Positions 18,155-27,291 of a DNA stretch of 44,205 bases are shown piece by piece. The stretch's first letter is position 1, and the number at the start of each line of letters is the position of its first letter. The notes beneath the pieces were generated by a model, which ran no database searches, had not been told where the DNA came from, and was given only the letters and a program-made list of their open reading frames with translations. The stretch is from Fimbriimonadaceae bacterium (GTDB taxonomy: Bacteria > Armatimonadota > Fimbriimonadia > Fimbriimonadales > Fimbriimonadaceae), in the NCBI GenBank assembly GCA_020850835.1, contig JADZDX010000010.1, positions 1 through 44,205 on the forward strand, written 5' to 3'. Both the position numbers and the translations under genes were made by a program.

Positions 18155-20220
18155 GCCTATCGCCCCTGCCCCAAATCAAGGTCCGCGAATCGCGCCGCAC
18201 CAAGTGGCGAGCTGCGGTTCTGGTAGGGATTCACCTCATTGTTGCAGTTCGCGTAGCTTTCTATAACAAGACTGGGTCAACGGTATCACCGGTTGAGCCG
18301 AGCGAAGCGATGCAGACCCTCCAGACGGGACTCGTCAATGCGGGGTTTGTGTTCTTCGCCCTTGCTATCCTGAGTACCTTAATCTTCGGTCGGTTCTTCT
18401 GTGGTTGGGGTTGCCATCTCGTTGCGCTTCAAGACCTTTGTGGACATGTATTGACGAAACTGAAGATCAAACCCAAGCCATTCCGATCACGGTTCTTGGT
18501 ATTCGTACCCATCTTCGCGTTCCTCTACATGTTTGTTTGGCCCACCTTCTTGCGAATTTGGGAGCGCCGGCCAATGCCAGCTTTTGTAGCCCACCTGCGT
18601 ACCGATGACCTTTGGGCAACTTTCCCAACACCTGGCATCGCTGCCCTGACTTTCGTCGTGTGTGGTTTTCTTGCCGTCATCTTTTTGGGCAACAAGGGGT
18701 TTTGTACTTATGCGTGTCCATACGGAGCCGCCTTCTATGTTGCGGATCGTTTCGCCAAAGGCAAGATTAGGGTCACGGATGCATGCATGGGATGTGGACA
18801 TTGCACGGCGGTATGCACATCGAATGTCAGGGTCCACGAAGAAGTTAAGCTTCATAAGATGGTCGTGGATGCAGGGTGCATGAAGTGTTTGGATTGTGTT
18901 GATGTGTGTCCTACCAATGCGTTGTACTTCGGTTTTGGAAAGGGCGCAGGAAGGTTACAGCCCCGTCGCCAGTATGATTTCGCGCTATGGGAAGACCTCT
19001 TCATGGTTGCCGTCTTTGCCTTTTGCTTCTATGCTGTGCGAGGACTCTATGAGCAGATTCCATTTTTGCTCTCGCTCGGGATTTGTGGAATCGTTGCCTA
19101 CTTGACCATAACTTTTGTGCGACTTTTTACCAGGGCCAATGTGCGAATGCAACGTTGCGAGCTCAAGGAGAAGTCTAAGTTGACGACTTCAGGGCATACG
19201 TTTGCGTTGACGTTTCTTGCCTTATTCGCCCTTCTGATTCACTCAAGTATCGTGCAGTACTGGTCAAAGGAGGCCCTGAAGGACCTCAGTGTGGCCAAGT
19301 ATGTGTTCGATAACAAGATTGAAGCACAGATTCCGGAGGCGGATGCTGCCGCACGCCGGAGTTACGAAAAGTATAAGCGGGCCCTCGCTATTGGACTCTT
19401 CAAACCGCCCGTCTGGGAAGCGAGGATGGGGATGATCCAAGAGTTCTTGGGGGATGATGCAACCGCAGAGCGGCATTTGAGGACTGCCTATGAAGGTGAT
19501 CCGGATCTGGTCATTGCCATTGAGCACCTGTACAATTTGTGTGAACGGCAGAACCGATGGCCCGAAGCCGAACAGTTAGCCAAGCATTGGGTCCTCCTAA
19601 AGCCAAAGGAGCCGCATGCGTGGCGTGCGTATGGACTGGCCCTCTATAGCATCAATAAACTGGCCGAATCGGAGCCATGGTTGAAGCCGGCCTATCAAGA
19701 TCACCCTGATGACCCGGCCATTGCGGCGGCATATGCGATGGTCAATGCAGACAAGCGGGACTACGCAACCGCGGAACGGATATTGCGCATCGCGCTTGCG
19801 TCGCATCCCGATGATGTGCGGATGGAATACAACTTAGCGGTCGTCCTGGCCATGCAAGGTAAGCATAGAGAGGTAATGACTACCGTGGATCACTTGCTAT
19901 CCCATCAACCGGACTTTCTTCAGGCCTACCAACTTAAGGCCGAAGCTGCAGTGGCCGTGAAGGACTGGAAGGCGGCTCTTGCAGCAGCCAACACCCTTCG
20001 CCAGAGTGGGGCCGTTCAGCCGTCGCTGGGTGCCTTGTGGGCAACGTGCGTCATGGCTCTTCATCAAGAGAATGAAGCACTCAAGGGCCTTAACTCCACC
20101 ATGCCGGACGGCTTCTTCCGGGCTGCTCTTTTGCATCAAATGGGCCGATCAGCAGAAGCTGAACGACTCATTGAGTCCTTAGAGAAGACAACCGGATCAA
20201 ACCTCCCCCGACCATGGTGA
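18151..20220 (+). CDS. NapH/CcoG-like membrane polyferredoxin fused to a TPR domain
   Basis: The 689-residue protein starts at GTG 18151, overlapping the dehydrogenase stop by four bases. The N-terminal ~400 residues contain several membrane helices, FFCGWGCHLVALQDLCG and CTYACPYGAAF (the membrane-side Cys clusters of NapH/CcoG proteins), and two 4Fe-4S motifs, CMGCGHCTAVC (from 212) and CMKCLDCVDVCP (from 243). Residues ~400-680 are TPR-like helical repeats (for example AWRAYGLALYSINKLAESEP). It should pass electrons at the membrane, with the TPRs recruiting a partner. The coupling to P5C dehydrogenase suggests, but does not prove, a shared role. Confidence 0.82.
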   Translation: MSLSPLPQIKVRESRRTKWRAAVLVGIHLIVAVRVAFYNKTGSTVSPVEPSEAMQTLQTGLVNAGFVFFALAILSTLIFGRFFCGWGCHLVALQDLCGHVLTKLKIKPKPFRSRFLVFVPIFAFLYMFVWPTFLRIWERRPMPAFVAHLRTDDLWATFPTPGIAALTFVVCGFLAVIFLGNKGFCTYACPYGAAFYVADRFAKGKIRVTDACMGCGHCTAVCTSNVRVHEEVKLHKMVVDAGCMKCLDCVDVCPTNALYFGFGKGAGRLQPRRQYDFALWEDLFMVAVFAFCFYAVRGLYEQIPFLLSLGICGIVAYLTITFVRLFTRANVRMQRCELKEKSKLTTSGHTFALTFLALFALLIHSSIVQYWSKEALKDLSVAKYVFDNKIEAQIPEADAAARRSYEKYKRALAIGLFKPPVWEARMGMIQEFLGDDATAERHLRTAYEGDPDLVIAIEHLYNLCERQNRWPEAEQLAKHWVLLKPKEPHAWRAYGLALYSINKLAESEPWLKPAYQDHPDDPAIAAAYAMVNADKRDYATAERILRIALASHPDDVRMEYNLAVVLAMQGKHREVMTTVDHLLSHQPDFLQAYQLKAEAAVAVKDWKAALAAANTLRQSGAVQPSLGALWATCVMALHQENEALKGLNSTMPDGFFRAALLHQMGRSAEAERLIESLEKTTGSNLPRPW

Positions 20221-20227
20221 CTCACTT

Positions 20228-21904
20228 CTACTGAAGGGCACCAGGATTGTTCACGTTTGCAAGGGTCACGGGATTCCCATTGATCAGGTTGCTCAGGTTT
20301 GTCCACGAGGCTGTGGAGTTCGTATGGAACTGTACAACGTATTGCCCTGGGACATTGAACGAGTTCCCCTGAAGGTCAAGGTTCCAGCGATTGGTGCCGC
20401 TGGCTCCGAAGTACAGCGGCGCGCCGTACTCGTAAACGTTCTCAAAGGTTGAGTTGTGAATGGAAATTGTCGGCGAGTTTGTGGTGCGAGTGAACCTCAG
20501 ATTAGACGGTGCACCGAAGAGGGTCTTGAAGGTCCAATTTCGAATTGTTAGGGAGCCCAGCATACACGGGCCATCGGGAGAAGATTCAACCATATACAAG
20601 TTATAGCCTTTGTCCGGGGTTCCGAGGCTGGTGCCATCTTCTAGTGTCAACGAGTGCACGAAAGAATCACCGTTCGGTATGCCGTTGCCACCGGTGACTG
20701 TGGTTGTAACGATCATCGGTGTCGTGGATGCCTGGCCCGAATACTTACCCTTAATCAGGACGTTGGAAGCACCAGCATTTACCGTGATCGAGTCAAATGC
20801 GGTGCAGTCCTCGATGGTCGCCCCATCAACGCCCCTACGCCACGCCGTGTTGGCGACGGCGAACTTATCGGCGAGGACGCGGCGATAGGTGAGACGTTTC
20901 TCCCCCTGTCCATGACCAACATCAAAATTGAGGGTTGGGCCAAGACAGTCTGCGACGAGCGCGTCCATTGTTCCCCCTTGAAAGAGGACGCCAGTGCGCG
21001 TTGTTGAAAAATTGGAGTTCCGTACCGTTACAAACCTACTCCCGACAAACTCAATTCCGTAACCCAAGGCATCGTTTCGCCCCAGAGATATGCGAGCACG
21101 ATTTATAGTGACACCCTTTGAGAATAAAACGCTGATACCTGAAGTGGAGAAACTCGACACAGATACATCATCAACGTAGACACCGTTTGTGACCCCTATG
21201 ACGAGAACCTTTGAGACCTTGCTTCCATCAACTGCCGACGTCCCATCAAGCACCAGGTTCTGCAGAGATATGCGTTGGCATACTTTTTTGTCGTGCTGAG
21301 CCGTTACCTGGGATTCTAGGAACCGCATTTCCCCGGTTCCAAAGCTTCGACCGATCGGGCCTTCGAGGGTCGCGACATTTCCCGCTACTGACAATACACG
21401 AACGAGTTCGCGCTTGAAGGCAAAGGTTGTAGCTCCGTCTGCGGTACGCACAAAGTCGTCTTGGGGATTGGTTCCAATCAGGCCATACCATCCAGGTACA
21501 AGAGCCTGACCACCAATTCTTGTAAGTGATATGCTTCCTTCTTGTGCTGGGGCTATGGAAGTTGCAGGTCCTGTAAACGCGCCGTTATCGTACCCATGTG
21601 CCCCATTGGTCCCAACAACTACCAGCGGAAAATCCGAACTTGAATTCCGGACTAAACGTGAGCCTGTCTGTCCCTTCAAGGTGAAGGAGCTGGTTCCTGG
21701 GGGAAGCCAGAGGCTCCCACTCAGATTGATCCGGCCAGGAGGAAGAGTATAGGAGGTCTGCCCTGCCGCAATCGCGGCGTTCAATTCCGATTGCACGACG
21801 CTACCGTCGTATATCGTCTGCCCAGCGGCGATGTTCGCTATTGCGACAAAAAGTAACGGCAATACTCGCAAAGACTCCATAGCAACATGGGGAGAGTTCC
21901 ACAT
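20228..21904 (-). CDS. Secreted right-handed beta-helix (pectate-lyase-like fold) protein
   Basis: Up to 558 residues. The signal peptide is MESLRVLPLLFVAIANIAAGQ, so the real start may be ATG 21880 rather than 21904. The mature part begins like parallel beta-helix proteins (SELNAAIAAGQTSYTLPPGRINLSGSL) and contains repeated short Asn/Val/Gly turns (SFSTSGISVLFSKGVTINRA, FVTVRNSNFSTTRTGVLFQG). Catalytic residues of a specific lyase or hydrolase family could not be assigned. It converges with the polyferredoxin gene, leaving seven bases between them. A role in polysaccharide binding or degradation is a reasonable inference. Confidence 0.7.
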   Translation of the reverse strand: MWNSPHVAMESLRVLPLLFVAIANIAAGQTIYDGSVVQSELNAAIAAGQTSYTLPPGRINLSGSLWLPPGTSSFTLKGQTGSRLVRNSSSDFPLVVVGTNGAHGYDNGAFTGPATSIAPAQEGSISLTRIGGQALVPGWYGLIGTNPQDDFVRTADGATTFAFKRELVRVLSVAGNVATLEGPIGRSFGTGEMRFLESQVTAQHDKKVCQRISLQNLVLDGTSAVDGSKVSKVLVIGVTNGVYVDDVSVSSFSTSGISVLFSKGVTINRARISLGRNDALGYGIEFVGSRFVTVRNSNFSTTRTGVLFQGGTMDALVADCLGPTLNFDVGHGQGEKRLTYRRVLADKFAVANTAWRRGVDGATIEDCTAFDSITVNAGASNVLIKGKYSGQASTTPMIVTTTVTGGNGIPNGDSFVHSLTLEDGTSLGTPDKGYNLYMVESSPDGPCMLGSLTIRNWTFKTLFGAPSNLRFTRTTNSPTISIHNSTFENVYEYGAPLYFGASGTNRWNLDLQGNSFNVPGQYVVQFHTNSTASWTNLSNLINGNPVTLANVNNPGALQ

Positions 21905-21937
21905 TTTTAGGGTGGAAGGGCCAGGTAATTCGATAGA

Positions 21938-22666
21938 TTACCGCTCCTCAATTATTCTATCCATGGTCGGGTAGTTATCGTGGCTGATCAATTCGCGAAA
22001 TTCGCCGCAATCTCGCCATACAAGCGACTCAAATCCTGCTTTACCGCTATTTCTGAGTTTTCTCTCGCTAGAGGTAATGGTAAAGGTTCGAGGTTGTTGA
22101 ATTGCCCGGACTTCTTCATAAACACCCTTAGGCTCTGCTTCAGGGCTGGAGGACACGATCTGAAAGACAATTCGATTGGCTTCAACCTTGCCGGTAATTT
22201 GTACAGGCTGTTGGTACGGGTTACGAAATCTTAGGTCAATGTTTTCATAAGCAACAGCGGCATCGCGGCCTGGCGGCACATAGCTTGGGGCAAAGTGGTG
22301 GCGGTTACGTTCAACGATTTGCATGCCTGAGATCAGGGCTGCATTGTAGAGGGTTGTGCTAGCTTGACACACTCCTCCGCCCCAGGCAACTACTAGTTGA
22401 CCGTTGTAACTCACCGGAGCTTTGCGATAGCCGCGATCCTTAGTCCAACCTCGCACATGTCTATTGAAGCTAAAAGTCTCGCCAGGTTGAACCCAGATAC
22501 CGTTCACCTCTTGCACTGCCTGCACAGCATTGTGGCGTTGATTTGGAGTTCGGCCAATAAGGCTTGTCGAATACTCACCCGCAACGTGCATCCCTGGTGT
22601 TGAAGCTACATACCCCGTCGTCGCAAGCCCCAATGCTATGACGCCCACCGCCGACCACGTGGTCAC
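21938..22666 (-). CDS. VanW-family protein
   Basis: The 242-residue product has a single N-terminal membrane segment or signal peptide, then the VanW domain: NAVQAVQEVNGIWVQPGETFSFN, GGGVCQASTTLYNAALISGM, and YENIDLRFRNPYQQPVQI. VanW proteins occur near vancomycin-resistance and peptidoglycan genes, but their biochemical role is not established. The GTG start overlaps the alpha-2-macroglobulin stop (GTGA), making it the last gene of a three-gene coupled operon. The envelope location matches its partner. Confidence 0.85.
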   Translation of the reverse strand: MTTWSAVGVIALGLATTGYVASTPGMHVAGEYSTSLIGRTPNQRHNAVQAVQEVNGIWVQPGETFSFNRHVRGWTKDRGYRKAPVSYNGQLVVAWGGGVCQASTTLYNAALISGMQIVERNRHHFAPSYVPPGRDAAVAYENIDLRFRNPYQQPVQITGKVEANRIVFQIVSSSPEAEPKGVYEEVRAIQQPRTFTITSSERKLRNSGKAGFESLVWRDCGEFRELISHDNYPTMDRIIEER

Positions 22667-25600
22667 CGACGAACCTCCAACCTTAAGTTAGCAGTTGAAG
22701 CTTGTCGGTCGGGCGAGTACATCTCAATGATCTGAGCTGGTAGGACGGAGGACGTACCAACGGCTTCGGCTCGCAAGTTGAACTCAATTACGCTTCGGCC
22801 AACTGGGATAGTGTTGGCAAAGTAAGCAATTTTATCGTCCAGGAGGTTCATGCCCGAGTACCAGAAGCTCCAGTCCTCATTGAAATCCCGCTCGCTGACC
22901 TTTGCATTGGATGGCAGAGGGATCTCCACCAACACATAATGCAAGGGCTTCTTTGTGTCAATAGTGACGATGCACCGGAAGGCTTCGCCACTTTGAACGC
23001 TTGTGACTCCGCTGGAGCTAGGGCGTAAGCTCATCGTGCCATCCTCCATTCGCTGGGCAGATAGCGTATGGAACGTTCGCTTGATCTGCAGGCGGTCTCC
23101 CTGAACGGCGCTCATTGTTTGGCGCATGGGTGTTTGGCTCAGGCTCCAGTTCATGAATCCAGAGCCATCACCAGTCCTACGGACAGTGACGTTGTTGGCT
23201 CCAGCCCGCATGGCAGAAATGGGTAGTGAAGCCTCTCGATAGGATTGACCGTGCATTGGAACTTCGGTGCCATTTAGGAGCACTCGGATCGTGCCGGTCC
23301 CAATCCCCCTGGATTCAATGTATGGAATGAGGGCTTGGACGGCGAGCGCCGTGTCCATCGTGGATTGCCACCGATCGCCTTTGCTCATGACGATCAGCCC
23401 GCGTGCGACTTTTGGAACCCGGGGGTCCTGTGCATCAACGTGCATCAGCGCCTCCAACGCCATTGCTGTGCTGCGGGCGCCCCAGGAATCATCCCAGATG
23501 ATCATGTCGCGGCTCTCGTTTGCTCGGCGAGCGAGCTCGCGAAGGGCCAATGAGCGCTTCTCGCCTTCGCCGAGAGCGACGATCATTGAGCACAAAGCTG
23601 TCGTACCTAACTTGCCATCCTTCCATACCAGGGGTGCGGCTTGTAACGCCTTGGTAGCCGTAAGGTCAGGCCCCCACCGCAAAACAGCTGCCGCAAGCAT
23701 TGTGCGGTCATCCAAGGTTCCCAAATCAGCTGTTCCAGCAAGCTGTTGTCGCGACCATTGTAACCCTCGGTCCACAAGGCTTTGATCTACAGGGACGCCG
23801 GCTCGCTTTGCCCTCCACAGACCATCCAAGGCATTTGCCGTTGTCCAGGCGGTCGGCGCATCGTGTTCAAACCATCCCCAGCCGCCTTGGCTGCTTTGCA
23901 GTTCCTTAACCCGAACTAGGCTGCGAGCTGTGACCTTGTCAATCTTTGCACTCAACTCTGGGTTGACGATTCCCATCCGCTTCATGGTCTGGCGCGCTAC
24001 GGCTGCCGGGACAAAGCGGCTCATGGTCTGCTCAATGCACCCGTAAGGGTAGTCAACGAGTGCCTCTATAGTGGGCACGATTGCAGCGATAAGGTTGGGG
24101 GCAACGGCCAGCTTGAGCACACCATCCTTTGCTTGAGGGTCCACCTGGACTGTGAACTCGCTCCGTTCACCTAAGACCTCCATGGTTTCCCCTGTAACTT
24201 CAAGTTTGCCATGGACCTTCACGGGAACCTCGGCCCGCATGGCATCCTGGAGTGTTCCACTTGTTGCTGACACGGTGAACTCAGCTCCACCCGCTTCGGG
24301 AAGTTCCACTTGCCAGGACACCTGGGCGGCTTGTCCCGGTTCAACTCGAACGGACTTCTTGGCCTCATCCTGGATAGTCGCACCATCGGCCTTCAGTTCG
24401 GTCTGTACCTCAATGGGTTGATTCGTACTGTTGTTGACCGTTGCCGTTAGAGCCACTTTATCAAACTGGGTTAAGAACATCGGGGTGGCTAGGCGGACCA
24501 TCAGGTCCTTCTTCACGACAATGTTCTGTGTCGCCTTTCCAACCTGTGTCGCCACTGTGATTCCCGTCGCAGTTGCCCGCCAGCTCGTTAGGTTGTCGGG
24601 GAGTTGAACCTGGACCTTGGCCGTACCGTCGGCATTGGTGAGGACTGTCGGTGTCCAGAGAGCAGTGTCTTGGAAGTTCTCTCGAACTTCCCGACCGCCA
24701 TCGCCCTTGTCGCCGCCATCAAGATACAGTTCCGGGAATGAATTGTAAGTACTGATCATTGAGTAGCGCGTTGGGTAGAAACTATCAACCGGATTGTCTT
24801 CGTCCTCTGCGATGGCATAAACCGCCTCGTCCACAATGCCAAGGGCAACTTCAGCTTGAACCGGTAACCCCCGGCTATCCTTTGCGGTTACCGTGTATTG
24901 AGCCGTTTCACCCGGTTTGTACACTGGCTTGTCCGAGCGGACAGTAATGTTTAGGATCTCGTCTGTAAGCTTAACTGTTACCCGTCGTTGGGCAGTGCTC
25001 AATTGCTTCTTTCGAACTAAGCTAGCCGAAATGTAGGCGTTTGGCTTGAGTTCTTCGCTGACCGGGAACTCCACTTGGGCAACTCCTCCTTTCAAAGGAA
25101 CAACTTGCTGGGCGACAATCCGGTCGGTCTCAAGGGTGACCCAGACCGAACCAGAGTCTTGACCACGGACGAGAGCCTTGATCGTATCGCCAGGCTTGTA
25201 GCTCTTCTGGTCAAGCATTAGCTGTAATTCCGGCGCGGGGCCGCCGAAAGAAAACCCTTCTCGAAATACTGAGACCCATCCACTGGCCTGCACAACCGAG
25301 CCCCGGCGATCGTGAGTTGATGCTCGAACGCGGAAGTCGCCTGGATTCGGGGGCCTTACCGTCAGGGTGGCGATGCCCTTCTCGTTGGACTTTACAATAG
25401 TCTTGCCTTCAGGTGTGAATACCGATTTCTGGCCCTGCCAAATCTCGTAGCCGGTTTCCACGACAATCTCCCGGTTCTTGATGGCCTCAGACCCTTTATC
25501 AGGGGTTGAGAGCTGGAACGTGAAGGTTGCGGCCTCACCAGGGCCAACAACCCAGCGATCCTGCGTGGGCTCAATGGACACATCGCCTTGGAGAAGCATC

Positions 25601-27291
25601 ACTCGGCCCGTGCCATCAAACCAACGATCATCACCTTCCGTACCGGAGATGTCGAACACCAACTCCTGATCAACGGTGTCCCACTGGCCCCAAGTGATTT
25701 GGTGAGTATCTACCGTCAGAATGGCTTCGCCATTATTGTCGGTAACGGCTTTCGCTTCGGCCACATAGTCGCTCCAGCCGTCGCCATACGATTCCTCTTC
25801 GCCGGTCTCGGGATCCACCCAAGACCAAAGCGGTGCCCGCCCCACGCTGGCGGTGAGTTCTGCGCCGACGACCGGACCCCCAAAGTAGTACTCGCACTTG
25901 ACGCGCATCTGAGCCTTTTCTCCGCGCAAGTAGAATTCCTTGATTGGTGCCGCAGTGATCTTGAACTCCGGCTTCCGATAAGCCTCAATCCTAATTGAGC
26001 GGGATTCCGCCTTTCCATCCAATTGCACATTGAGGGTGACCCCCTCAGTGCTGGCGGCGGGAAGGACGAAGTCCCCAGAAAACGTGCCAAAGCTTGTAAC
26101 GGGTACCTGCTGGTCCTTGATGGTCTTGCCGTTCGAGTCCTCAACCTGGAACCTGGCGGTCGTGGCCTGTGGCATCGCATAGCCAGCTCCGTCGGGCCGC
26201 CGGGCTGCGGCGCGAAAGTGCACCACGTCCCCCGGGCGATAGACAGGGCGATCAGTCTGGATGAAGAACCGCATTCCATCCGAATTTCGACCGTAGTCAT
26301 AGAAGGTAACGATGGCGCTTGAGTCGCCATGTTGGCCGATCAATGCACTTGGCATTGCAGAATTAGCTTCGGAAGGGGCCAGAGCCCCCTCCAATGTCCC
26401 GTCAGCCGACGTAACTCCAAGGTCGCGGACGGCGTCCCCGTGCGCAAGGCGAATGGGAACGCCTGCGACGGGTTCCCCCGTCTCAATGTTTGTTGCGAAA
26501 ACGTGGACTTTGTCTTTGGCGCGCTTGGCCACCAAGGCTAAATCACTAATGAGGAGGTAGGTGCCACGAACCTCTGGTTCGCCCTTCTTTTCGAACGGGG
26601 GAGCAGAAAACTGTACGTAGTAGATGCCTGGGTCAAGGGACTCAAAGGGCATCGAGACCTTAAAGGTGCCCTCCGCATCGTCAGGCTTAACTTTCCAAGA
26701 ACTCTCTCGCAGGATCGGCGCGTTAACTTTCCCTTTCTTCTGCGCCATTGGCGACAGTACGTTGTAGAGGCCCTTCTCGCGAATGACCTGCTCAGTGGAT
26801 ACTTGATACAGGCGCATGTCCAAGGTGTCGCTCCTTACAAATCCATGAATCTGTACATTGGCAATCTCGTTGGGCGAGAACACATGCTGGCTTGCGTAGA
26901 GCTCCAAATACTGGGGGATTGGATCAATCGGAAGGTTAACGCTCTTCGTTTTGCCTTCCTCTACCAGCAATGATCTCGCCGTCTTCTGCAATGTGTGAGC
27001 CGTTGCACTGACCTCAACTTCATAGAGCCCGGCTGGGATACCCACTAGGCTAAAGCGGCCATTCTCATCGGTGCGGAAGTATCGAACACGAGCCGTCTGA
27101 AGGTCATCGTTGGTCTTCGGGCGGATGATGACGGCCGCGTGAGGCAGGGGAAGGCCGTTTTCGGTCATCGTCACCTGGCCCTTGACGCTCCCGATCGGGA
27201 CTTCGGTGGTAACGCCGTAGGCCAGTAAGGCTGCCGCCAAGGCCACCAAGACCGCCAAGGCCAACGCGCCGCCGTTCCGAAATGTACTCAT
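22663..27291 (-). CDS. Bacterial alpha-2-macroglobulin with intact thioester motif
   Basis: The 1,542-residue protein starts with a membrane segment (residues 9-27), then a carboxypeptidase-regulatory-like beta domain (SVKGQVTMTENGLPLPHAAV), a string of macroglobulin domains (including YRPGDVVHFRA and YKPGDTIKALV), and the thioester domain with the CIEQ motif at Cys1085-Gln1088 in YPYGCIEQTMSRF. Trp-rich alpha/alpha repeats follow (GGWGWFEHDAPTAWTTANAL). It is expected to trap attacking proteases covalently at the cell surface. There is no lipobox Cys, so it is probably held by the N-terminal helix. The pbpC gene often paired with bacterial alpha-2-macroglobulins is absent; the partners are VanW and a multispanning membrane protein. 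Confidence 0.93.
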   Translation of the reverse strand: MSTFRNGGALALAVLVALAAALLAYGVTTEVPIGSVKGQVTMTENGLPLPHAAVIIRPKTNDDLQTARVRYFRTDENGRFSLVGIPAGLYEVEVSATAHTLQKTARSLLVEEGKTKSVNLPIDPIPQYLELYASQHVFSPNEIANVQIHGFVRSDTLDMRLYQVSTEQVIREKGLYNVLSPMAQKKGKVNAPILRESSWKVKPDDAEGTFKVSMPFESLDPGIYYVQFSAPPFEKKGEPEVRGTYLLISDLALVAKRAKDKVHVFATNIETGEPVAGVPIRLAHGDAVRDLGVTSADGTLEGALAPSEANSAMPSALIGQHGDSSAIVTFYDYGRNSDGMRFFIQTDRPVYRPGDVVHFRAAARRPDGAGYAMPQATTARFQVEDSNGKTIKDQQVPVTSFGTFSGDFVLPAASTEGVTLNVQLDGKAESRSIRIEAYRKPEFKITAAPIKEFYLRGEKAQMRVKCEYYFGGPVVGAELTASVGRAPLWSWVDPETGEEESYGDGWSDYVAEAKAVTDNNGEAILTVDTHQITWGQWDTVDQELVFDISGTEGDDRWFDGTGRVMLLQGDVSIEPTQDRWVVGPGEAATFTFQLSTPDKGSEAIKNREIVVETGYEIWQGQKSVFTPEGKTIVKSNEKGIATLTVRPPNPGDFRVRASTHDRRGSVVQASGWVSVFREGFSFGGPAPELQLMLDQKSYKPGDTIKALVRGQDSGSVWVTLETDRIVAQQVVPLKGGVAQVEFPVSEELKPNAYISASLVRKKQLSTAQRRVTVKLTDEILNITVRSDKPVYKPGETAQYTVTAKDSRGLPVQAEVALGIVDEAVYAIAEDEDNPVDSFYPTRYSMISTYNSFPELYLDGGDKGDGGREVRENFQDTALWTPTVLTNADGTAKVQVQLPDNLTSWRATATGITVATQVGKATQNIVVKKDLMVRLATPMFLTQFDKVALTATVNNSTNQPIEVQTELKADGATIQDEAKKSVRVEPGQAAQVSWQVELPEAGGAEFTVSATSGTLQDAMRAEVPVKVHGKLEVTGETMEVLGERSEFTVQVDPQAKDGVLKLAVAPNLIAAIVPTIEALVDYPYGCIEQTMSRFVPAAVARQTMKRMGIVNPELSAKIDKVTARSLVRVKELQSSQGGWGWFEHDAPTAWTTANALDGLWRAKRAGVPVDQSLVDRGLQWSRQQLAGTADLGTLDDRTMLAAAVLRWGPDLTATKALQAAPLVWKDGKLGTTALCSMIVALGEGEKRSLALRELARRANESRDMIIWDDSWGARSTAMALEALMHVDAQDPRVPKVARGLIVMSKGDRWQSTMDTALAVQALIPYIESRGIGTGTIRVLLNGTEVPMHGQSYREASLPISAMRAGANNVTVRRTGDGSGFMNWSLSQTPMRQTMSAVQGDRLQIKRTFHTLSAQRMEDGTMSLRPSSSGVTSVQSGEAFRCIVTIDTKKPLHYVLVEIPLPSNAKVSERDFNEDWSFWYSGMNLLDDKIAYFANTIPVGRSVIEFNLRAEAVGTSSVLPAQIIEMYSPDRQASTANLRLEVRR

